From: Variovorax sp. ZS18.2.2
GTDB lineage: Bacteria; Pseudomonadota; Gammaproteobacteria; Burkholderiales; Burkholderiaceae_C
NCBI RefSeq assembly: GCF_024701975.1
Contig: NZ_JANLNM010000002.1
Span: 62,001-126,000, forward strand
Reading direction: 5' to 3'
DNA length: 64,000 bases
Part shown: positions 27,847 through 36,932 of the stretch, piece after piece
Layout: each line of letters opens with the position of its first letter
How positions within the stretch are numbered: position 1 is the first letter of the stretch
The notes under the pieces: generated by a model
Seen by the model: only the letters and a program-made list of their open reading frames with translations
Databases searched by the model: none
What the model was told of the DNA's origin: nothing
Position numbers and translations under genes: made by a program

Positions 27847-28866
27847 TCAGCCGAACAGCCGGCGCCAGAACGAGGTCGGCCTGTTCGCCGCCTCGCCGAT
27901 CTTGATCTCTGGAGGCGGCACGTTGAAGTCCGCGACGGCGAACGACTCCTTGTGGTCGAAGTCGACCCTGTCGTGAATCACGCGATAGGCGCCAGCGGCC
28001 TTTTCGTACTGCCACGGCGCATCGATCGGCGCATCGCCGCGCGGGTTGAAAAACCTGTCCTGGTGGTAGACAGGAGCGCCAACGGGCGTCGTGTGCATGA
28101 CCAGGCTGAAGCGGCTCTTGGTCATGTCGGCGATGGGGCCGCCACCATGCGGCAGCTGCGGATGCCAGATGATCGTGTCACCCGCATTCACATAGAGCGA
28201 CTCCAGTTCGAGGCCGGCATCCTTGCACTGCTGATCGACTTGGCCTTGATATTCCATCCAGAGGTCGTTCGACATCGATGGAATGTTCTCCAGCGAACCA
28301 AAGAGCCGCATCGCGATGCTTTCGCGATCGCGTTCGGGGAGCTTGTGGCCGCCGCGATAGACCTGCAGCGCGCCGTTCGCCGGCGTCGAATCTTCCAGGG
28401 CCGTCCACACACCGAAATAGAAGTACTCCGGCCGGGTTGCGAATAGCGGGGTGTCGCGATGCGGGGGCTGGGCCGAGCCGCGCTCATAGAAGAGCGACGT
28501 GTACAGGCAAGGCGTTGCGTCCCAGAGGGCTTGCTGCACGCGGTAGGCCAGCCGGTTGGACGAGAACAGCTCGAACAGCTCGGGCATTGCAATGTGCAGA
28601 TTGACGATCCGGGGGTAGTGGCCGTCCTTGTCCAGGAATTTCTGGAACTTGTCGGGATTTGCGTCGGCGAAAAGCCGGAAGCGTGCGATCAACTGCTCGC
28701 AGCGCTCTTGGCCGATGCCGCCTCGGATGATGGCGAAACCGTTGTCGATCATGCTCTGTGCATGCGGTCGGATGTCGGCTTCGAGAGACGCGAGCTTTGC
28801 CGGAATTCTTGATTCATCCATGAACCACGGCGTGGCTTGGGACTTGACTGCGTTCTCGATGTGCAT
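27847..28866 (-). CDS. Phytanoyl-CoA dioxygenase (PhyH) family protein
   Basis: Fe(II)/2-oxoglutarate dioxygenase fold of 339 residues. The facial triad is visible: His136 and Asp138 in PPHRDTP and His240 in LPHGGGP, with a downstream Arg in KSRFSLVM likely binding 2-oxoglutarate. The family hydroxylates diverse small molecules, lipids and natural products. It is convergent with the methyltransferase and not obviously part of any pathway in this window. Confidence 0.82.
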   Translation of the reverse strand: MHIENAVKSQATPWFMDESRIPAKLASLEADIRPHAQSMIDNGFAIIRGGIGQERCEQLIARFRLFADANPDKFQKFLDKDGHYPRIVNLHIAMPELFELFSSNRLAYRVQQALWDATPCLYTSLFYERGSAQPPHRDTPLFATRPEYFYFGVWTALEDSTPANGALQVYRGGHKLPERDRESIAMRLFGSLENIPSMSNDLWMEYQGQVDQQCKDAGLELESLYVNAGDTIIWHPQLPHGGGPIADMTKSRFSLVMHTTPVGAPVYHQDRFFNPRGDAPIDAPWQYEKAAGAYRVIHDRVDFDHKESFAVADFNVPPPEIKIGEAANRPTSFWRRLFG

Positions 28867-29217
28867 AGTTGGTTGGCTCTCTGATTGCTGTAGGAGGGAG
28901 TATGCCGTGCGAGATGCCCCCTTTCTACTTAGTCAAAACCAGCATCGACGGCATCGCATTCGCAAGGTCGCTCAGCGTCCATTGGCCCCGATCCAATGGG
29001 TTCGAAGCAGTCGATCAGCCTCGCGGCACCATGGCAAGCCCTTCTCCAAAATAGAAGTCAATGGCGTTATTTTTCTGCAGCGCAGGGTCGTTTCCCTTTG
29101 AAACCCTGCTGGAAGACCTTCTGATAATTGCAAGACAAAGTACGTGCCAACCCCCATCTGGTGGCACGCCACCTGCTTCTAGACTTGCCCGCGAAACAGT
29201 CTTGAAGCAGGTATTCG
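28867..29217. other. Noncoding region upstream of the dehydrogenase/ABC operon
   Basis: No convincing gene. It holds the divergent promoters of the PhyH gene and the 29218 operon, a 7-bp inverted repeat CCATTGG/CCAATGG (28979-28985, 28993-28999), and a strong inverted repeat close to the operon start, listed separately. The region is less GC-rich than its neighbours. Confidence 0.6.
29171..29212 (+). promoter_or_regulatory. Inverted repeat overlapping the leader and RBS of the catabolic operon
   Basis: A 15-bp inverted repeat with one mismatch, ACCTGCTTCTAGACT (29171-29185) and AGTCTTGAAGCAGGT (29198-29212), has a 12-bp spacer. The right arm ends 5 bp before ATG 29218 and contains the only purine-rich Shine-Dalgarno-like sequence (AGCAGG). 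As RNA it could hide the ribosome-binding site; as DNA it could be an operator. Confidence 0.55.
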
Positions 29218-30300
29218 ATGCAACAAAGAAAACACAGAATCGCCGTCATCCCGGGTGACGGTATCGGGGTCGAGGTGGTGCCCGAGGGCCTTCGCGTGCT
29301 CGACGCCGTGAGTCGCAAGTTCGGCATCGAATTCAGCTTCGATCACTTCGACTGGGGCTCCGACCACTACGTGCGCCACGGCCTCATGATGCCGGCCGAC
29401 TGGGACGACCGGCTCAAGGGCCACGACGCCATCTACTTCGGCGCTGTCGGCGCGCCCGACAAGGTGCCCGACCACATCGCCGTGTGGGGCCTCCTGATCA
29501 AGATCCGCCGCGAGTTCGACCAGTACGTGAACCTGCGCCCCGTGCGCCTGATGCCCGGCGTGCCCGGGCCGCTCGCGCATCGCAAGCCCGGCGACATCGA
29601 CTTTCTCGTCGTGCGCGAAAACACCGAAGGCGAATACACCTCCGTCGGCGGACGCCTGTTCGAAGGCACGCCGCGCGAAATGGCGATCCAGGAGGCCGTG
29701 TTCACGCGCCACGGCGTCGACCGCATCCTCAAGTACGCCTACGAGCTCGCGAGCAAGCGCCCGCGCAAGAACCTCGTGGCGGCGACCAAGTCGAACGGCA
29801 TCTCGATCACCATGCCGTACTGGGACGAGCGCCTGGCCGAGATGGCCAAGCGCCATCCCGACATCGCCACGAGCAAGTACCACATCGACATCCTGTGCGC
29901 GCACTTCGTGCAGCACCCCGACTGGTTCGACGTGGTCGTGGCCTCCAACCTCTTCGGCGACATCCTGTCCGACCTGGGTCCGGCGTGCACCGGCACCATC
30001 GGCATCGCACCATCGGCCAACCTGAATCCCGAGCGCGCGTTCCCGTCGCTGTTCGAGCCGGTGCACGGTTCGGCACCGGACATCGCGGGCAAGGGCATCG
30101 CCAATCCGATCGGCCAGATCTGGTCGGCCGCGCTGATGCTCGACCACTTGGGCAACGGCGACCCTGTGTATGCGCAGGCTTCGGCGGCCGTGCTCGCTGC
30201 CATCGAGACCGTGCTGAGCGAAGGTCCGCGCACGCGCGACATGGGCGGCACGGCGAACACGGTCGACGTGGGTCGCGCCATCGCCAGTTGCATCGGATGA
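29218..30300 (+). CDS. Tartrate/D-malate-type NAD-dependent decarboxylating dehydrogenase
   Basis: Member of the isocitrate/isopropylmalate dehydrogenase family, 360 residues. The NAD-fold start is IAVIPGDGIGVEVVPEG. The metal-binding Asp residues lie in VVASNLFGDILSDLG, and FEPVHGSAPDIAGKGIANP is the conserved C-terminal block. The sequence DKVPDHIAVWGLLIKIRREF and PVRLMPGV are typical of tartrate dehydrogenase/D-malate dehydrogenase rather than LeuB. It is the first gene of a long co-directional run with a peptide-type ABC importer, amidase and aldehyde dehydrogenase, so the true substrate may be a related beta-hydroxyacid. A regulatory inverted repeat precedes it. Confidence 0.85.
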   Translation: MQQRKHRIAVIPGDGIGVEVVPEGLRVLDAVSRKFGIEFSFDHFDWGSDHYVRHGLMMPADWDDRLKGHDAIYFGAVGAPDKVPDHIAVWGLLIKIRREFDQYVNLRPVRLMPGVPGPLAHRKPGDIDFLVVRENTEGEYTSVGGRLFEGTPREMAIQEAVFTRHGVDRILKYAYELASKRPRKNLVAATKSNGISITMPYWDERLAEMAKRHPDIATSKYHIDILCAHFVQHPDWFDVVVASNLFGDILSDLGPACTGTIGIAPSANLNPERAFPSLFEPVHGSAPDIAGKGIANPIGQIWSAALMLDHLGNGDPVYAQASAAVLAAIETVLSEGPRTRDMGGTANTVDVGRAIASCIG

Positions 30301-30335
30301 CAGCCCGGCTCCGCACGAAGCACCGAGACCGATAG

Positions 30336-31286
30336 ATGGGCCTCTTCCTGCTCAAGCGCCTGGCAACGCTGGTCGGCACGCTGATCGGCGCGTCGGTCAT
30401 CGTGTTCCTGGTCCTGGAGATCCTGCCCGGCAACGCCGCGCAGATGCTCATGGGCCCCGACGCATCGCCCGATGCGGTGGCCGCGCTCGCCACCAAGCTG
30501 GGTCTCGACCAGCCCGCATGGACGCGCTACTGGCACTGGATCGGCGGCATCCTCACCGGCAACCTGGGCGACAGCTACGCCTACGGCTCACCGGTGCTCG
30601 ACCTGATCCTCGAGCGCCTCGCGCTCACCGTGCCGCTGGCCGTGCTCGCGATGACGCTCACCACCGTGCTCGCGCTCGTCGTCGGCGTGACTGCCGCGGC
30701 GCGCCACAACAAGATGGGCGACGTGGGCCTGATGGGCATGACGCAGGTGGGCATCGCGATTCCGAATTTCTGGTTCGCGATTCTCTTGATCCTGGTGTTC
30801 TCGGTGAAGCTGCAGTGGTTCTCCGCGGGCGGCTTCGACGGATGGGGCGAGGGCGTGCTGGGCGGCATGAAATCGCTGCTGCTGCCGGCGCTGTCTCTCG
30901 CGGTGGTGCAGGCCGCGATCCTTGCGCGCATTACGCGTTCGGCCGTGCTCGAAGTGATGCGCGAGGACTTCGTGCGCACCGCGCGCGCCAAGGGCGTGTC
31001 GCAACGCGCTGTGCTGTGGCTGCACGTGCTGCGCAACGCGATGATTCCCGTCATCACCGTGATGGGCATGCAGTTCTCCGAACTGCTCGCGGGCACGATC
31101 GTGATCGAGAACGTGTTCTACCTGCCCGGCCTCGGCCGGCTGATCTTCCAGGCCATCAGCAACCGCGACCTGGTCGTCGTGCGCAACTGCGTGATGCTGC
31201 TCGCGGCGCTTGTCGTCATCGTGAACTTCGTGGTCGACGTGCTCTATGCCGTGATCGACCCGCGCATCAAGGCGAGCGACATATGA
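30336..31286 (+). CDS. ABC transporter permease, DppB/OppB type
   Basis: Inner-membrane permease of 316 residues. The start MGLFLLKRLATLVGTLIGAS and the N-terminal LEILPGNAA segment are typical of peptide/nickel-type permeases. The coupling loop RTARAKGVSQRAVLWLHVLR contains the EAA-like ARAKG pattern. It overlaps the next permease by 4 bp (ATGA). Transport specificity cannot be read from the permease alone. Confidence 0.92.
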   Translation: MGLFLLKRLATLVGTLIGASVIVFLVLEILPGNAAQMLMGPDASPDAVAALATKLGLDQPAWTRYWHWIGGILTGNLGDSYAYGSPVLDLILERLALTVPLAVLAMTLTTVLALVVGVTAAARHNKMGDVGLMGMTQVGIAIPNFWFAILLILVFSVKLQWFSAGGFDGWGEGVLGGMKSLLLPALSLAVVQAAILARITRSAVLEVMREDFVRTARAKGVSQRAVLWLHVLRNAMIPVITVMGMQFSELLAGTIVIENVFYLPGLGRLIFQAISNRDLVVVRNCVMLLAALVVIVNFVVDVLYAVIDPRIKASDI

Positions 31287-32167
31287 ACACCATCGCCGCT
31301 CCTGCGGTTCCCAGCGCAGCTGCACTCACCGTGCCAGGATTCTGGCGCCGCGCACGGCACCATCGCAGCTTCGTCATCGGTGCCGTCCTTGCGCTGCTGC
31401 TGCTCCTGGCCGCGCTCGTGTCGTTCGTGTGGACCCCGTGGTCGCCCTACGAGATGGACATGGCCAGCAAGATGCAGGCGCCCTCGGCCGCGCACTGGCT
31501 CGGCACCGACGCCTTCGGGCGCGACGTGGCTTCGCTGTTGCTGGTGGGGGCACGCGCTTCCATCCTCGTGGGCGTGATCGCCGTGGGCATCGGCCTCGTG
31601 GTCGGCACCGCGCTCGGCCTGCTGGCTGCAGCACGACGCGGATGGGTCGAAGAGGCGATCATGCGTTTCGCCGACTTCTCGCTGGCGTTCCCGGCGATCC
31701 TCTCGGCCATCATGATGACCGCGGTGTTCGGCGCCGGCATCGTCAACGCGATCGTCGCGATCGGCATCTACAACATCCCCACCTTCGCACGCATCACGCG
31801 CGCCTCGGCCAATGCGATCTGGTCACGCGAGTACATCGCCGCCGCGCGGGCCTGCGGCAAGGGCTCGTTCTCGATCACGATGCAGCATGTGCTGCCGAAC
31901 ATCTCGGCCGTGCTGATCGTGCAGATCACCATCCGCTTCGCGATCGCGATTCTTGCCGAAGCGGCGCTCTCGTACCTCGGCCTCGGCACGCAGCCGCCGC
32001 AGCCTTCGTGGGGCCGCATGCTCAGCGAAGCGCAGACGCTCATGTTCCAGCAGCCGCTGCTGGCGGTGTTCCCCGGCATGGCAATCGCGCTGGCGGTGCT
32101 GGGCCTCAACCTGCTCGGCGACGGTTTGCGCGACCTGCTCGACCCGCGCCTTGCACGAGCCCGCTGA
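31283..32167 (+). CDS. ABC transporter permease, DppC/OppC type
   Basis: Second inner-membrane permease of the importer, 294 residues, starting at the ATGA overlap with the preceding gene. Typical OppC features are the N-terminal transmembrane segment (SFVIGAVLALLLLLAALVSF), HWLGTDAFGRDVASLL, the coupling loop ARACGKGSFSITMQHVLPN, and the C-terminal LGLNLLGDGLRDLLDPR. Confidence 0.93.
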   Translation: MNTIAAPAVPSAAALTVPGFWRRARHHRSFVIGAVLALLLLLAALVSFVWTPWSPYEMDMASKMQAPSAAHWLGTDAFGRDVASLLLVGARASILVGVIAVGIGLVVGTALGLLAAARRGWVEEAIMRFADFSLAFPAILSAIMMTAVFGAGIVNAIVAIGIYNIPTFARITRASANAIWSREYIAAARACGKGSFSITMQHVLPNISAVLIVQITIRFAIAILAEAALSYLGLGTQPPQPSWGRMLSEAQTLMFQQPLLAVFPGMAIALAVLGLNLLGDGLRDLLDPRLARAR

Positions 32168-32170
32168 ACC

Positions 32171-33160
32171 ATGCCCCTTCTCGAAGTCAACGACCTCCAC
32201 ATCGGCCTGCAGACCCAGCGCGGCCCGGCCGAAGCGGTTCGCGGAATTTCCTTCTCGCTCGAGCGCGGCGAAACGCTGGGCATCGTGGGCGAGTCGGGCT
32301 GCGGCAAGTCGATTACCGTGATGTCGCTCATGGGGCTTCTGCCCTCGACCGCGAAGGTCAGCGGCAGCATCCGGCTGGACGGGCAGGAGCTCGTCGGACT
32401 GCCCGAAAAGGCGATGTGCCAGATCCGCGGCAACCGCATCGGCATGATCTTCCAGGAGCCAATGACGGCGCTGAACCCGGTGCACACCATCGCACGCCAG
32501 GTCGGCGAGCCGCTGCGGCTGCATCGCGGGCTCTCCAAGGCCGAGGCGCGAAAGGAGGCGCTGGGCCTGCTGGAGCGCGTGGGCATTCCCGATGCCGCCT
32601 CTCGGCTCGATGCGTACCCGCACCAGTTCTCGGGCGGGCAGCGCCAGCGCATCGGTATCGCGATGGCGCTCGCCTGCGGCCCCGACCTGCTGATTGCCGA
32701 CGAGCCCACCACCGCGCTCGACGTGACCATCCAGAAGCAGGTGCTGGACCTGATCCAGAGCCTGGTCGCCGAGATGGGCATGGCGCTGATCCTGATCTCG
32801 CACGACCTCGGCGTGATTGCCAACAGCGTGCAGCGCATGCTCGTGATGTATGGCGGCAGCATGGTCGAGAGCGGCCCGACCCAGGCCGTGTTCGCCGAGC
32901 GTGCGCATCCCTACACGCGGGGACTGTTCGCGGCGCGGCCGGTGCTCGGTGCACCGCGCACCGGCCGGCTGGCCACCATCCGCGGCAGCGTGCCAGAGTT
33001 GGTGGACTTGCCGCGAGGCTGCGCCTTTGCAGGGCGTTGCAGCTTCACGGCCGATGTTTGCTACACCACGAAGCCACCGCTGGCCGTGAAGCCGAGCGGC
33101 CATGCCGTGCGCTGCCTGCGTCTCGAAGACATCGCCGCGCAAAGCGCTGTTGCTGCATGA
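32171..33160 (+). CDS. ABC transporter ATP-binding protein, DppD/OppD type
   Basis: ATPase of 329 residues. Walker A is GESGCGKS near residue 40, the signature FSGGQRQRIGIAMALA, and Walker B LLIADEPTTALD. The C-terminal OppD/DppD extension with LPRGCAFAGRCSFTADVCY carries the cysteines that ligate an iron-sulfur or structural site in this family. The stop overlaps the next ATPase start by 4 bp. Confidence 0.93.
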   Translation: MPLLEVNDLHIGLQTQRGPAEAVRGISFSLERGETLGIVGESGCGKSITVMSLMGLLPSTAKVSGSIRLDGQELVGLPEKAMCQIRGNRIGMIFQEPMTALNPVHTIARQVGEPLRLHRGLSKAEARKEALGLLERVGIPDAASRLDAYPHQFSGGQRQRIGIAMALACGPDLLIADEPTTALDVTIQKQVLDLIQSLVAEMGMALILISHDLGVIANSVQRMLVMYGGSMVESGPTQAVFAERAHPYTRGLFAARPVLGAPRTGRLATIRGSVPELVDLPRGCAFAGRCSFTADVCYTTKPPLAVKPSGHAVRCLRLEDIAAQSAVAA

Positions 33161-33969
33161 GCCAGTCCGCCAAAGCCCAACCGCTGCTGCAGGTGACCGA
33201 CCTCGTGCGGCACTACGACCTGCCGCGCGAAAAACTCTTCGCACCGCCGCCGACTGTCAAGGCACTCAACGGCGTGAGCTTCAAGGTCGAAGCCGGCCGC
33301 AGCCTCGGCATCGTCGGCGAATCGGGCTCGGGAAAGTCGACCATTGCGCGTCTCGTGATGGCGCTCGACACGCCCACCTCTGGCAGCGTGAAGTTGCTCG
33401 GGCGTGATCTGCACACGTTGCCCAGGAGTGAACTGCGCACCGCACGCCGCGATTTTCAGATGGTCTTTCAAGACCCGTACGGCTCGCTCGATCCGCGCCA
33501 GACCGTCGCACGCATCGTCGCGGAGCCGCTCGAGGCCTTGGCCGAAGCATCGCGAAAAGAACAACGCGAACGCGCCGCTGAATCGCTCGCCGCAGTCGGC
33601 TTGCGCACCACCGACATGGACAAGTACCCGCACGAGTTCTCGGGCGGGCAAAGACAACGCATCGCCATCGCACGCGCGCTCATCACGCGCCCCAAACTCA
33701 TCGTCGCCGACGAGCCCGTCAGCGCGCTCGACGTGTCGGTGCAGGCGCAGGTGCTCAACCTCATGCAGGACCTGCAGCAGCAGTTCGGCATCAGCTACCT
33801 GCTCATCAGCCACGACCTCGCTGTGGTCAACCACCTGTGCGACGACGTCGCCGTGGTCTTCAAGGGCCAGATCGTGGAGCAGGGCGCGCCGGGCCACCTG
33901 TTCCGCCACGCGCAGCACCCCTACACGCGGACGCTGCTGTCCGCCGTTTTGCAGACGCCCGCGGCCTGA
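33157..33969 (+). CDS. ABC transporter ATP-binding protein, DppF/OppF type
   Basis: Second ATPase of the importer, 270 residues. Walker A is GESGSGKST, the Q-loop region QMVFQDPYGSLDPRQ is typical of the DppF branch, the signature is FSGGQRQRIAIARALI, and Walker B IVADEPVSALDVSVQAQ. It lacks most of the Cys-rich C-terminal extension of the DppD partner. The permease-permease-ATPase-ATPase order followed by the binding protein makes the importer complete. Confidence 0.93.
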   Translation: MSQSAKAQPLLQVTDLVRHYDLPREKLFAPPPTVKALNGVSFKVEAGRSLGIVGESGSGKSTIARLVMALDTPTSGSVKLLGRDLHTLPRSELRTARRDFQMVFQDPYGSLDPRQTVARIVAEPLEALAEASRKEQRERAAESLAAVGLRTTDMDKYPHEFSGGQRQRIAIARALITRPKLIVADEPVSALDVSVQAQVLNLMQDLQQQFGISYLLISHDLAVVNHLCDDVAVVFKGQIVEQGAPGHLFRHAQHPYTRTLLSAVLQTPAA

Positions 33970-34008
33970 GCCGCTCGGGTCATCCCCTTACTTCTGGAGA
34001 GATATCGA

Positions 34009-35502
34009 ATGTTGAAGCGACGCACCCTCATGGGCACCGCCATGGCCGCGGCGATCCCGGGCGCCTTTCTCCCGCTCGCGCAAGCGCAGACGGGCAAGAA
34101 CACGTTGAACATCGGCATGCCGCTGGAACCGCCAGGCCTGGACCCGACGGCCGGTGCCGCGTCGGCCATTGCCGAGATCACGCAATACAACATCTTCGAG
34201 ACGCTCACCAAAGTCAACGCCGATGGTTCGGTCACGCCGATGCTCGCCGAGAGCTGGTCATCGTCGCCCGACATGAAGACCTTCGTCTTCAAGCTGCGCA
34301 AGGGCGTGCGCTTCGAGAACGGGCAGCCCTTCAACGCCGGCACGGTCAAGTTCTCGTTCGACCGCGCAGGCGGCGCCAAGAGCACGAACAAGGACAAGCG
34401 CTTCTTCAGCGAGATCGGCACCGTGGTGCTCGACGAGTACACGGTGGGCGTCAACAGTACGCTGTCGAACCCCGACCTGCCGTTCATGCTCGGGCAGTCC
34501 ACGGCCTGCATCGTCGAGCCCAAGAGCGCCGAGACCAATGCGACCGCGCCTGTCGGCACCGGTCCCTACAAGCTCGCCGCCTGGCAGCGCGGCGCCTCGT
34601 GCACGTTGGTGAAGTCGCCGACCTACCGCGACCCGGGCCTCGCGAAGATCGAGAAATTCGTTTTCCGCTTCATGTCCGACACCGCCGCGCAGACCGCGGC
34701 GCTGATGGCCAACGACATCGACATCTTCCCGCGCGCGGGTACCCGCTCGGTCGCGCAGTTCAAGGGCAACCCGCGCTTCCAGGTGCTGGAGGTGGGCACG
34801 CGCGGCAAGGTGATCCTCACCATCAACAACCGCAAGAAGCCGCTCGACGACGTGCGCGTGCGCCGCGCGATCCTGGCGGCGCTGGACCGCAACACGATCA
34901 TCCAGGGCGCGGCGGATGGCTTCGGCAAGCCCATCGGCAGCCACTACGCGATGGGCGCGCCGGGCTTCATCGACACGACCGCGATGAACCCCTACGACAT
35001 CGAGAAGGCCAAGCGCCTGCTCGCCGAAGCCGGTGTGAAGACACCGCTCGAACTGCGCCTCACGCTGCCGCCGCCTTCGTACGCACGGCAGGGCGGCGAG
35101 ATGATCGCCGCGCAGCTGGCACAGATCGGCATCAACGTGAAGTTCCAGAACGTCGAGTGGGCGCAATGGCTCAGCGGCACCTTCGGCGGCGCCCACGACT
35201 TCGACCTGACGATGGTCGCGCATGTGGAGCCCTTCGACCTGGTGAAGTACACCGAGCCCGACTACTACTGGGGCTACGACTCGAAGAAGTTCCGCGACAT
35301 GTTCGTCGCGATCCAGAACGAAGAGAACAAGAAACGCCGGGCCGACCTGCTGGCCGAAGCGCAGAAGCAACTGGCGACCGACGCGGTCAACGGCTTTCTT
35401 TACCAGGCGGTGTTTCCCACCATCGCGCGCAAGGAGGTCAAGGGCCTGTGGGCCAGCATGCCGATCGTGGTGAACGATCTCGCCGCCATCTCCTGGAGCT
35501 GA
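34009..35502 (+). CDS. ABC transporter substrate-binding protein, family 5 (peptide/nickel type)
   Basis: Periplasmic binding protein of 497 residues. The leader MLKRRTLMGTAMAAAIPGAF has a paired arginine and could be Tat- or Sec-type; cleavage is likely after AQAQ. Family 5 features include GMPLEPPGLDPTAGAA, LAESWSSSPDMKTFVFKLRK and RRAILAALDRNTIIQGA. It is the receptor of the four upstream ABC genes. Such proteins bind di/oligopeptides, opines, glutathione or nickel chelates; the downstream amidase suggests an amide-containing ligand. Confidence 0.92.
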   Translation: MLKRRTLMGTAMAAAIPGAFLPLAQAQTGKNTLNIGMPLEPPGLDPTAGAASAIAEITQYNIFETLTKVNADGSVTPMLAESWSSSPDMKTFVFKLRKGVRFENGQPFNAGTVKFSFDRAGGAKSTNKDKRFFSEIGTVVLDEYTVGVNSTLSNPDLPFMLGQSTACIVEPKSAETNATAPVGTGPYKLAAWQRGASCTLVKSPTYRDPGLAKIEKFVFRFMSDTAAQTAALMANDIDIFPRAGTRSVAQFKGNPRFQVLEVGTRGKVILTINNRKKPLDDVRVRRAILAALDRNTIIQGAADGFGKPIGSHYAMGAPGFIDTTAMNPYDIEKAKRLLAEAGVKTPLELRLTLPPPSYARQGGEMIAAQLAQIGINVKFQNVEWAQWLSGTFGGAHDFDLTMVAHVEPFDLVKYTEPDYYWGYDSKKFRDMFVAIQNEENKKRRADLLAEAQKQLATDAVNGFLYQAVFPTIARKEVKGLWASMPIVVNDLAAISWS

Positions 35503-35506
35503 TGCC

Positions 35507-36907
35507 ATGACCAAGCCCCTGCATTCCCTCAGCGCAGCCGAACTCGGCGCGGCCTACCGCAGCAAGGAACTCTCGCCGGTCGAGGTGGTGCGCGCGGTCA
35601 ACGAGCGCATCGCGGCGCTGGAGCCGAAGCTGCACGCGACCTGGCTCTTCCGTCCCGAGCTTGCGCTGGAGCAGGCCCGCGCCTCTGAAGCGCGCTGGCG
35701 GGCCGGCACACCGCGCGGTGCGCTCGACGGCGTGCCCGTGACGATCAAGGACAACCTCGCGACCGCCGGCGATCCGATGCCGCTGGGCACCGCGGCCTAC
35801 GACCTCGTGCCCGTCGTGGACGATTCGCCGCCGGCGGCCCGTCTGAAGCAAGACGGCACCGTGCTCGTCGCCAAGACCACGATGCCCGACGTCGGCATGC
35901 TGTCGTCCGGCCTCTCGACCTTTCATGAACTCTCGCGCAACCCGTGGGACCTGTCGCGCACGCCCGGCGGCTCCAGCGCGGGGGCAGGCGCGGCCGCCGC
36001 CGCGGGCTATGGTCCGCTGCATGCGGGCACCGACATCGGCGGCTCGCTGCGCCTGCCCGCAAGCTGGTGCGGCATCTTCACGCTCAAGCCCAGCTTCGGC
36101 CGCATCCCGCTGAGCACGCCTTACATGGGTCGCTGCGCCGGGCCGATGACGCGCACGGTGGAAGACGCCGCGCTGATGATGCAGTCCGTCGCCCAGCCCG
36201 ACAGCCGCGACTATTCCGAACTGCCACCGCCCGTCATCGACTGGCTGGCCTTCGACGTGGATGCGTCCTTCCTCGCCGGCAAGCGCGTGGGCCTCTTGAT
36301 GGACGCGGGCTGCGGCCTGCCGCTCGATCCGCAGATCCGCGACGCGGTGCTCGCTGCCGCGAAGAAGATCGAAGCGGCCGGCGCCCACGTCGAGGAGATG
36401 AAGCCCTTCATGACCCCGAAGATGCTGCAGGGCATGGACCACTTCTGGCGCATGCGCTCGCTCGGCGACCTGCGCGCCATGGCGCCCGAGCGCCGCGCGA
36501 AGATGCTGCCCTACATCGATGCCTGGGCCGAGAGCGCGGCCGGCTTCTCGGGCGAGCACATCTTCGACGCCTACAGCCAGTTCGTCGCCACGCGTGCCGC
36601 CACCATCGCGGCGACCGTGGGCTTCGATTTCGTGATCTCGCCGGTGTCGCCCAACATGCCCGCGCCCGCGGAACATGCCTCGCCGACGAACGATCCGCTG
36701 CGCTCGCTGGAGCACATCGGCTTCACGGTGCCCTACAACATGTCGGAGCAGCCGGCGTCGTCGGTCAACTGCGGTTATTCGGATGCGGGCCTGCCCATCG
36801 GGCTGCAGGTCGCGGGCCGGCGCTTCGACGACCTGGGCGTGCTGCAGTTCAGCCGCGCCTTCGAGCTGATCCGCGATGCGCAGAAGCCCTGGCCCGAACT
36901 TCAGTGA
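35507..36907 (+). CDS. Amidase (amidase-signature family)
   Basis: Amidase-signature hydrolase of 466 residues with a Ser-cisSer-Lys triad: Lys at about residue 81 in VTIKDNLATAG, the cis-Ser in TPGGSSAGAGAAAAAG, and the nucleophile Ser in GTDIGGSLRLPA. It starts 4 bp after the binding-protein stop, so import and hydrolysis are likely coupled. Substrate unknown; it is not GatA by context. Confidence 0.92.
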   Translation: MTKPLHSLSAAELGAAYRSKELSPVEVVRAVNERIAALEPKLHATWLFRPELALEQARASEARWRAGTPRGALDGVPVTIKDNLATAGDPMPLGTAAYDLVPVVDDSPPAARLKQDGTVLVAKTTMPDVGMLSSGLSTFHELSRNPWDLSRTPGGSSAGAGAAAAAGYGPLHAGTDIGGSLRLPASWCGIFTLKPSFGRIPLSTPYMGRCAGPMTRTVEDAALMMQSVAQPDSRDYSELPPPVIDWLAFDVDASFLAGKRVGLLMDAGCGLPLDPQIRDAVLAAAKKIEAAGAHVEEMKPFMTPKMLQGMDHFWRMRSLGDLRAMAPERRAKMLPYIDAWAESAAGFSGEHIFDAYSQFVATRAATIAATVGFDFVISPVSPNMPAPAEHASPTNDPLRSLEHIGFTVPYNMSEQPASSVNCGYSDAGLPIGLQVAGRRFDDLGVLQFSRAFELIRDAQKPWPELQ

Positions 36908-36932
36908 TCCGCCTGCCAAGAGGAGACAAGAA

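Noticed and set aside
26797-29217. Possible integrative element at tRNA-Asp
   Set aside because: No second copy of the tRNA 3' end and no integrase gene could be found downstream within the window.
36876-36932. Upstream start for the aldehyde dehydrogenase
   Set aside because: It would overlap the amidase end, and the ATG at 36933 has a clear AGGAGA site.
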